Shown piece by piece: positions 1 to 3,814 of a DNA stretch of 7,089 nt; within the stretch, counting starts at the first letter, position 1, and every line of letters begins with the position of its first letter. The position numbers were made by a program, and so were the translations under genes. The stretch covers positions 1 to 7,089 of the forward strand of contig DPDG01000079.1 in NCBI GenBank assembly GCA_003526375.1, read 5' to 3'. The notes below the pieces were generated by a model. The model was not told the origin of the DNA. It worked only from the letters and a program-made list of their open reading frames with translations, and ran no database searches. This DNA is from Lentisphaeria bacterium (lineage in GTDB: Bacteria > Verrucomicrobiota > Lentisphaeria > Victivallales > UBA1829).

Positions 1-497
1 GCCTGTTCTTCCAAATTATGGTTTATCTGAGTGTTCAGCTCAATTTTTTCGTCAAAGGCTGAAAGAACTTTGGCAATCTGGCGTTGTTTTGAAATATCGG
101 GTAATTGAATAACTTGCTTGGATAGAGTTTTTACTGAAAGTCCTGGCTGTGCGGACTGCCCAGATAGACGACCAAGATTCAAGGTTCCCAAAAGGTATGA
201 TAGATATTTTATATCACTTTTTTCATTTGCACACACAACGACTGCATGTTCAGTCATGTATGCTTCTCCGCTAAAGAAACGCACATTTCCGCAAAATGCG
301 CCCTGTCTACCTATTATGGCACACTGACCTTCAAAATTCTTTCTGTCTGAATATCCACGCAGTCCATTGCCACCAAACACAGGATATACTCCATGTTCGC
401 TTATTTCTTTGGCTGCAATTCCCTTGCCACTACTTAAACGTGAGCAAACCTGCCCCAACTCAAACTGATAATATTTCTTTAACATCCCGTCGCTCAT
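1..497 (-). CDS. hsdS: Type I restriction-modification specificity subunit HsdS, N-terminal part (cut by window edge)
   Basis: HsdS is the DNA-recognition subunit of a type I restriction-modification complex; it binds two HsdM subunits and sets the target sequence. I translated this frame by hand: 165 whole codons are open from the ATG to the left edge. Residues 1-135 look like a first target-recognition domain, with YPVFGGNGLRGYS (38-50), CAIIGRQGAFCGNV (59-72) and MTEHAVVV (81-88), a typical HsdS pattern. Residues 137-165 (KQRQIAKVLSAFDEKIELN and onward) match the conserved helix that follows each recognition domain and packs against the other half. HsdS is usually about 400 residues, so the second half lies outside. 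The start has a good ribosome site (GAGGTGG, 504-510, six bases upstream) and lies one base after the hsdM stop codon, so the genes should be translationally coupled. The recognised sequence cannot be predicted from this. Confidence 0.93.
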   Translation of the reverse strand, partial: MSDGMLKKYYQFELGQVCSRLSSGKGIAAKEISEHGVYPVFGGNGLRGYSDRKNFEGQCAIIGRQGAFCGNVRFFSGEAYMTEHAVVVCANEKSDIKYLSYLLGTLNLGRLSGQSAQPGLSVKTLSKQVIQLPDISKQRQIAKVLSAFDEKIELNTQINHNLEEQ

Positions 498-498
498 T

Positions 499-2001
499 TC
501 ATTCCACCTCAAATCCAATAGCTTTCAGGTTCTTTTTGATCTCGTTTTCCAGATCATGGGATTTTGCGAACAGTGCCGAAAGTTCGGTGGTCAGGCGTTC
601 CATTTTTTCGTCGAAAGGTTCGCCGTCATCTTCCTGTTCTTCAATGCCGACATAGCGGCCCGGAGTCAGAATATAATCCTGTTCGGCAATCTGGGCTGTG
701 GTGGCAACAGCACAGAAGCCTTTGACATCTTCCAGTGTTCCGTTTTCGTAGGCATCAAAAGTTTTTGCAAGTTCCTGAATATCTGCATCGGTCAGCATAC
801 GCAGTTTCCGGGAAACCATTGTTCCCATTTTGCGGGCATCAATAAAGCAAGTCTTTCCCTTCTGCTTTTTATTGCGGCTCAGGAACCACAGAGAAACAGG
901 GATCTGGGTCGTATAAAAGAGCTGTGTCGGCATTGCAACGATACAGGAAACCAGATCATCCTCAATAATGTTTTTGCGAATTTCGCCTTCGCCGCCGGAT
1001 TGAGAGGAAAGAGAACCATTCGCCAACACCATGCCAATCTTGCCGTTGGGAGCCAGATGGTGGATCATGTGTTGAAGCCAGGCAAAGTTGGCATTGCCCG
1101 ACGGCGGCATACCATATTTCCAGCGGACATCATCTTTCAGGCGATCTGCACCCCAATCTGAAAGGTTGAAGGGAGGATTTGCCATCACAAAATCAGCTTT
1201 CAAAGTCGGGTGGCAGTCGTTGAAAAAGGTATCTGCGTTATAATTTCCCAGATTTGCTTCAATGCCCCGGATCGCCAGATTCATCTGCGCCATCTTCCAG
1301 GTGGTCGGGTTGGAGTCCTGACCGTAAACCGAAATATTGTTGATATTGCCCTGGTGGTTTTCCACAAACTTTGCCGACTGCACAAACATTCCACCGGACC
1401 CGCAGGCAGGGTCGTAAACGCGGCCGTTGTAAGGTTTCAGGAACTCGACCAGCGTTTTCACCACACAAGCTGGCGTAAAAAACTCTCCGCCTTTCTTGCC
1501 TTCCTGTTCGGCAAACATAGCAAGGCAGTATTCATAGGTGCGGCCCAGAATGTCGCGGGTGTCGCCATGATCTTTCATCTTGATATTGGTGAAAAGGTCC
1601 ACCACATCACCCAGACGGCGTTTGTCCAGTTCCGGGCGGGCAAAGTTCTTCGGCAGGATACCTTTCAGCCTGATGTTTTCCTTTTCAATCAGAATCATGG
1701 CATCGTCAATGGTTCTGCCGATGTCCGGAGTATGAGCGGCTTCCGCAATCTTTGCCCAGCGAGCTTCTGCCGGTACGAAAAAGACGTTGCAGGAAGTATA
1801 TTCATCACGATCTTCTGCAAAATCCGGATCTTCTTCCATCAATTCATTGTAGCGTGCGTCAAACTTGTCCGAGATATATTTCAGAAAGATGAGCCCAAGA
1901 ACCACTTGTTTGTACTCAGCAGCGTCCATGTTTCCGCGCAGAATACAAGCGGCATCCCAGATTTCTTTCTCAAAACCAATATTTGCAGTGTTTTCTGACA
2001 T
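499..2001 (-). CDS. hsdM: Type I restriction-modification DNA methyltransferase subunit HsdM
   Basis: HsdM is the S-adenosylmethionine-dependent N6-adenine methyltransferase subunit; with HsdS it modifies the host's target sites, and with HsdR it forms the restriction enzyme. The product is 500 residues, normal for the family. The N-terminal region (about 8-150) carries the HsdM_N helical pattern (EKEIWDAACILRGNMDAAEY, LGLIFLKYISDKFD). The catalytic domain has GGEFFTP at 171-177, the SAM-binding motif DPACGSGG at 197-204 and the catalytic motif NPPF at 275-278; YILTPGRYVG lies at 443-452. I chose the ATG at 2001 because AGGGAGA (2009-2015) sits seven bases upstream. The frame stays open to a GTG at 2074-2076 that overlaps the stop of the HTH gene, but the added 25 residues do not resemble HsdM. 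No frameshift or missing motif is seen. The gene is second in a three-gene leftward operon. Confidence 0.97.
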   Translation of the reverse strand: MSENTANIGFEKEIWDAACILRGNMDAAEYKQVVLGLIFLKYISDKFDARYNELMEEDPDFAEDRDEYTSCNVFFVPAEARWAKIAEAAHTPDIGRTIDDAMILIEKENIRLKGILPKNFARPELDKRRLGDVVDLFTNIKMKDHGDTRDILGRTYEYCLAMFAEQEGKKGGEFFTPACVVKTLVEFLKPYNGRVYDPACGSGGMFVQSAKFVENHQGNINNISVYGQDSNPTTWKMAQMNLAIRGIEANLGNYNADTFFNDCHPTLKADFVMANPPFNLSDWGADRLKDDVRWKYGMPPSGNANFAWLQHMIHHLAPNGKIGMVLANGSLSSQSGGEGEIRKNIIEDDLVSCIVAMPTQLFYTTQIPVSLWFLSRNKKQKGKTCFIDARKMGTMVSRKLRMLTDADIQELAKTFDAYENGTLEDVKGFCAVATTAQIAEQDYILTPGRYVGIEEQEDDGEPFDEKMERLTTELSALFAKSHDLENEIKKNLKAIGFEVE

Positions 2002-2031
2002 CTTTATATCTCCCTGAGAGGTTATACATCC

Positions 2032-2043
2032 ATAATATATTAT
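2032..2043. repeat. 12-bp AT-only palindrome between HTH gene and hsdM
   Basis: ATAATATATTAT is a perfect 12-bp palindrome in the 71-base gap between the HTH gene and hsdM. It could be an operator or part of an internal -10 region that would let hsdM be made apart from the HTH gene. An AT-only palindrome of this size can also arise by chance, so no function is claimed. Confidence 0.3.
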
Positions 2044-2072
2044 CGTTACCAGAACATCTAACGTCCACTCTG

Positions 2073-2273
2073 TCACTCGTTGTTAAATTTTTTTCTACTT
2101 TTTTCAGGACCTCCTTTGGCGAGCCACGCCTCAATATGGTCCTTTTTAAATTTCCAACATTTACCCATCTTCATAGACGGCATATCATAGTTGGCGATCC
2201 AGCGGGAAATCGTATCATGGCTGACGCCAAGATAAGTGCAGATTTCCTTCATTGAAAGCCAGCGGTCGTCCAT
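2073..2273 (-). CDS. Small helix-turn-helix DNA-binding protein (excisionase/MerR-like, HTH_17 type)
   Basis: The 66-residue product is almost entirely one winged helix-turn-helix unit of the excisionase-like HTH_17 kind. WLSMKEICTYLGVSHDTISR (5-24) gives the two helices and turn, WIANYDMPSMKMGKCWKFKK (25-44) the wing, and DHIEAWL (45-51) the closing helix; the tail is lysine-rich. The start is supported by AAGAGG (2279-2284), five bases upstream. It is the first gene of the operon, followed after 71 bases by hsdM. Proteins of this fold act as DNA-bending excisionase factors or as small regulators. Placed directly before hsdM, it is more likely a controller of the restriction-modification operon than an excisionase, since no integrase is visible. 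That role is inferred from position; the fold is read from the sequence. Confidence 0.85.
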   Translation of the reverse strand: MDDRWLSMKEICTYLGVSHDTISRWIANYDMPSMKMGKCWKFKKDHIEAWLAKGGPEKSRKKFNNE

Positions 2274-2317
2274 AATAACCTCTTGTCGCTATTTGCTTTT
2301 TATAGGTACAAATTTCC

Positions 2318-2346
2318 ATCATATAAAAGATAGCACGCATTTTCAA
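2318..2346 (-). promoter_or_regulatory. Probable sigma70-type promoter of the HTH-hsdM-hsdS operon
   Basis: On the minus strand, a -35 box TTGAAA (2341-2346) and a -10 box TATGAT (2318-2323) are separated by exactly 17 bases; each matches the consensus at five of six positions. Transcription would start near 2311, giving a leader of about 38 bases before the HTH start codon with its ribosome site. This is the best promoter-like match upstream of the operon. Confidence 0.6.
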
Positions 2347-2449
2347 ATTTTCAAACGCATTTCTACGCAAAACTACGATTTTTCCAAGATAAGCACAAAA
2401 GGACCGATCTGAACATAATGTCTGTACTGGCTGAAACAAAACAATTTTT

Positions 2450-2486
2450 CCAAAGTGTAAAATTTGCACTTTGGGGTTGCACTTTG
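2450..2486. repeat. Inverted plus direct CACTTTG repeats upstream of the restriction-modification operon
   Basis: CCAAAGTG (2450-2457) and CACTTTGG (2467-2474) form a perfect 8-bp inverted repeat with a 9-base spacer. A third half-site, CACTTTG, follows at 2480-2486, so TTGCACTTTG occurs twice, 13 bases apart. There is no T-run after the stem on either strand, so it does not look like a terminator. The cluster lies about 100 bases upstream of the predicted operon promoter and just past the end of the decayed gene. An operator for a regulator such as the HTH protein is possible but unproven. Confidence 0.5.
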
Positions 2487-2489
2487 ATA

Positions 2490-2711
2490 TTATTCTACAC
2501 CATACCTCATTACCGTTATCAGGAGATCGTCGCAGTTATCCGACTTGGCCTCGGTAACGAATGCGTCGACAAATGACTGAAGATAATCGGCTTCACGCAT
2601 AACTGCCCCGCAGCGGTCCTATATGGCAAAAGCGTTCCCATCTTCTCCAATCAGGCGTACCTTGACGTTGGTGATCGGGACCAGAAGATCATCCTCGATT
2701 TCGGTGGTCAG
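2490..2711 (-). pseudogene. Remnant of a small conserved hypothetical protein (about 73 aa) with an in-frame stop
   Basis: Reading leftward from CTG at 2709-2711, one frame without frameshift gives 73 residues to a TAA at 2490-2492, interrupted once by TAG at 2619-2621. The start of the preserved part, NVKVRLIGEDGNAFAI, resembles the opening of a widespread small protein of unknown function that I recall as V-K-L-x-GEDGNAF-x-ILGR. After the stop come DRCGAVMREA, a helix-like stretch, and the ending DDLLITVMRYGVE, which also fits that family's D-x-LL-x-T-VMR-x-x-V-E end. The TAG sits where the family has leucine (TTG to TAG is one change), and the following glycine is aspartate. The start looks lost too: CTG-ACC-ACC could be a former ATG-ACC-ACC. 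The family match is from memory; the open frame and the stop are seen directly. The family's function is unknown to me. Confidence 0.6.
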
Positions 2712-2960
2712 GCAACGATTCCGTAAAACGCGCAGAAAGGTCTTTACCGTCGCGAACTGATTTGTCCGGGAGCCGTTGATCGGATTCACCGATCCGGGTC
2801 AACGTGAGCCCCATAAAGGCGCCGTTTCTGTTTTATCGTTCATATAAGGATTGTCGCGCATCATTCCCTATACAATCTCTCGCGCTGTTTTTCCGATAAT
2901 TACCACGCCACAATTCAGGATTTTTCCTTCAGGTGTCATTTCGTTCATTCTGATTTTCAT
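2689..2960 (-). pseudogene. Possible second decayed gene upstream of the remnant, function unknown
   Basis: From ATG at 2958-2960 the minus strand reads MKIRMNEMTPEGKILNC at the start, a TAG at 2868-2870, then GMMRDNPYMNDKTETA; in this frame a TGA follows at 2799-2801. Shifting frame near 2820 instead gives FMGLTLTRIGESDQRL and then a charged stretch ending DKSVRDGKDLSARF before a TGA at 2689-2691. Both pieces have protein-like composition, which suggests one gene of about 90 residues broken by a stop and a frameshift. I do not recognise a family, and no clear ribosome site precedes the ATG. It overlaps the start of the neighbouring remnant by some 20 bases. Chance reading is a real alternative. 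Confidence 0.35.
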
Positions 2961-3091
2961 AGCTATTGAACACCACAAAAACAGGCAACTCTGAACGAAT
3001 AAAATGGCTGTCATAATTGCTTGTTCGATTTATAAACATTCATGACACGGAAACACAACCGTTTTTCCGAAAATAATATTTTTATGTACGG
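2961..3091. other. AT-rich intergenic stretch with a weak inverted repeat
   Basis: No gene is visible here. The only structure seen is a 9-bp perfect inverted repeat, CGAAAATAA (3068-3076) and TTATTTTCG (3092-3100), with a 15-base loop; its right arm covers the stop codon of the HTH gene that ends at 3092. The stem is AT-rich and lacks a following T-run in the leftward direction, so it is at best a weak terminator for that gene. Confidence 0.4.
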
Positions 3092-3553
3092 TTATTTTCG
3101 TCTTTTCCGTTCCAACGCTTCATCTGCCATTCTACCGAGTTCCTGTGCTGACGTGTTTTTCAGTATTTGAAAAAGCCGATTTCCAGCCTGCTGTTTTTTC
3201 TGCTGCACAGGAGGAATACTTTTTGCCGGTTCAGATGCAGGGAGTGCCGCCGTTCCAAGAGTGGATGATTGAGTTTGAGGTGTTGACGAAATAACGGGAT
3301 GTTCCGCTGAAATTGCGTTTTTCTTTCTCAATGCCGGTGGGCGTTTCCGCTTTGAGGCTCGCTGTTCACGGACTTTGATGAAACGCATGACTGTGGTTCT
3401 CGCAACGTCCAAGCCTTCCGCTTTCAGTCGGCGCTGGATTTCGGCGGCAGTCAGGAGATCGTCATACCACCAGTCCAGAATCTGATCCGTGAACGGGATC
3501 AGGCAGCTTCTAAACGCTCCGGGGTGCATTCTCGCGGCTTTCGTTTGATTCAT
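3092..3553 (-). CDS. HTH protein divergent from the relaxase; putative oriT accessory factor or regulator
   Basis: I do not recognise a named family. The 153-residue product has a homeodomain-like helix-turn-helix near its N terminus: a helix DQILDWWYDDLL (23-34), then TAAEIQRRLKAEGLDVARTT (35-54) and a probable recognition helix VMRFIKVREQ (55-64). A basic stretch follows (SKRKRPPALRKK), then a Ser/Thr/Pro/Gln-rich linker of about 45 residues and a basic C-terminal helix ending ALERKRRK. The protein is highly basic, as expected for DNA binding. I chose the ATG at 3553 because AGGGAGAG (3561-3568) sits seven bases upstream; the in-frame ATG at 3574 has no such site and lies about eight bases from the predicted transcript start. 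Being divergent from a relaxase gene across a repeat cluster suggests an oriT-binding accessory protein, or a repressor of its own gene. That role is inferred from position. Confidence 0.75.
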   Translation of the reverse strand: MNQTKAARMHPGAFRSCLIPFTDQILDWWYDDLLTAAEIQRRLKAEGLDVARTTVMRFIKVREQRASKRKRPPALRKKNAISAEHPVISSTPQTQSSTLGTAALPASEPAKSIPPVQQKKQQAGNRLFQILKNTSAQELGRMADEALERKRRK

Positions 3554-3589
3554 TATGAATCTCTCCCTGTTCATTCTTAATTCGTGCGT

Positions 3590-3618
3590 AATTTAAGCCT
3601 TATTTACACCTATGTCAA
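3590..3618 (-). promoter_or_regulatory. Strong sigma70-type promoter for the leftward HTH gene
   Basis: On the minus strand a perfect -35 box TTGACA (3613-3618) is followed after 17 bases by a -10 box TAAATT (3590-3595, four of six consensus matches). Transcription would begin near 3583, about 30 bases before the chosen start codon. The -10 overlaps the GTGCGTAAT repeat at 3584-3592, and the -35 directly abuts the copy at 3619-3627, so a protein bound to these repeats should block RNA polymerase. Confidence 0.7.
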
Positions 3619-3643
3619 GTGCGTAATTTTATTCCATTATCAT

Positions 3644-3688
3644 ATTACGCACGCATTACGCACTCAAAGAGCGTAATTCGTGCGTAAT
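3644..3688. repeat. 45-base imperfect palindrome built from four repeat copies
   Basis: The two leftward and two rightward repeat copies face each other around a CTC-AAA-GAG centre. Pairing the arms gives 19 base pairs with one mismatch (3654 against 3678) and a two-base bulge (3661-3662). As single strand this could extrude into a long hairpin; as duplex it presents four half-sites for a dimer or tetramer. The arms are directly readable in the sequence; the biological use is inferred. Confidence 0.8.
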
Positions 3689-3694
3689 CAAAAG

Positions 3695-3712
3695 CCTATC
3701 GCTTACGATAGG
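3695..3712. repeat. Hairpin CCTATCG-CTTA-CGATAGG, candidate nick-proximal structure
   Basis: A perfect 7-bp stem with a 4-base loop lies seven bases after the last GTGCGTAAT repeat, on the relaxase side. MOBF relaxases commonly recognise a hairpin next to the nick site, so this is the best candidate for that element here. There is no T-run after it, which argues against a terminator. The cleavage position is unknown. Confidence 0.55.
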
Positions 3713-3723
3713 AAATTGCGTCA

Positions 3724-3741
3724 GCAAAAATCTATTTTTGC
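3724..3741. repeat. Inverted repeat GCAAAAAT-CT-ATTTTTGC in the relaxase leader
   Basis: An 8-bp perfect inverted repeat with a two-base spacer lies about 75 bases before the relaxase start. The spacer is too short for a good RNA loop, so a protein-binding site is more natural than a hairpin. Its function is unknown. Confidence 0.5.
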
Positions 3742-3760
3742 GGCTCTTTTCCCTCTTTTT

Positions 3761-3797
3761 CCGGAAAACTTTGTTTTTCCGGTTTGCATTTTTCCGG
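3761..3797 (+). promoter_or_regulatory. Repeated TTTTCCGG leader element able to form alternative hairpins at the relaxase ribosome site
   Basis: CCGGAAAA (3761-3768) can pair with TTTTCCGG at 3775-3782 (8-bp stem, 6-base loop) or with a second identical TTTTCCGG at 3790-3797. The second pairing would tie up the first bases of the GGAGGGAG ribosome site (3796-3803); the first would leave it free. The three elements are seen directly; a switch in translation is inference. Confidence 0.4.
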
Positions 3798-3803
3798 AGG
3801 GAG
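3796..3803 (+). promoter_or_regulatory. Ribosome binding site for the relaxase gene, loosely spaced
   Basis: GGAGGGAG is the only strong Shine-Dalgarno sequence near the relaxase N terminus. It ends 11 bases before the ATG at 3815, longer than for the other genes here. An alternative is TTG at 3839 with GGAAAGG (3828-3834) four bases upstream, which would shorten the protein by eight residues. Confidence 0.6.
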
Positions 3804-3814
3804 TGATATTCTGT

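Larger units (their letters stand above)
3584..3688. repeat. Cluster of six GTGCGTAAT repeats (iteron-like)
   Basis: GTGCGTAAT occurs on the plus strand at 3584-3592, 3619-3627 and 3680-3688, and on the minus strand (as ATTACGCAC) at 3644-3652 and 3655-3663; a one-mismatch copy GAGCGTAAT lies at 3669-3677. Within the two inner pairs the copies are spaced 11 bases apart, about one helical turn, so a bound protein would sit on one face of the DNA. The two outer copies touch the promoter of the leftward HTH gene. Such repeats suit binding by that HTH protein or by the relaxosome; a replication iteron role is less likely because no replication gene is near. Confidence 0.85.
3575..3814. other. Candidate origin of transfer (oriT) and divergent regulatory region
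   Basis: In conjugative elements oriT commonly lies next to the relaxase gene and contains direct and inverted repeats for accessory proteins plus a hairpin close to the nick site. This gap, between a putative DNA-binding gene and a MOBF relaxase gene, holds six GTGCGTAAT-type repeats, a 45-base imperfect palindrome, a 7-bp-stem hairpin and two further inverted repeats. No sequence clearly matching a known MOBF nick site was identified, so the assignment rests on position and architecture. Confidence 0.5.

Noticed and set aside
1210..1998. 262-residue plus-strand open frame opposite hsdM
   Set aside because: It is the shadow of hsdM; the minus-strand frame carries all methyltransferase motifs.
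2002..2076. Longer hsdM starting at a GTG overlapping the HTH stop codon
   Set aside because: The overlap would allow coupling, but the extra 25 residues are not HsdM-like and the ATG at 2001 has a well-placed ribosome site.
2215..2469. 84-residue minus-strand open frame over the operon promoter
   Set aside because: It runs through the -35/-10 boxes and into the HTH gene in another frame, with no family resemblance.
2619..2621. Reading the in-frame TAG as a recoded amino acid
   Set aside because: The same stretch also has a TGA and another TAG further upstream, the following glycine is changed and the start codon seems lost; simple decay explains all of it.
3554..3574. ATG at 3574 as start of the leftward HTH gene
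   Set aside because: It lacks a ribosome site and would leave a leader of only about eight bases, whereas the ATG at 3553 is correctly spaced from AGGGAGAG.
3584..3688. CRISPR array
   Set aside because: The repeats are only nine bases, occur in both orientations, and have spacings of two to about 26 bases, so there is no regular spacer.
3761..3782. Intrinsic terminator before the relaxase gene
   Set aside because: The stem is followed by TTTGCATTTTT rather than a continuous T-run and lies just ahead of the gene's own ribosome site; leader control is the more sensible reading.
3680..3814. Upstream extension of the relaxase reading frame from a GTG
   Set aside because: It begins inside the last GTGCGTAAT copy, has no ribosome site, and adds residues read from the hairpin and leader that do not resemble a relaxase N terminus.
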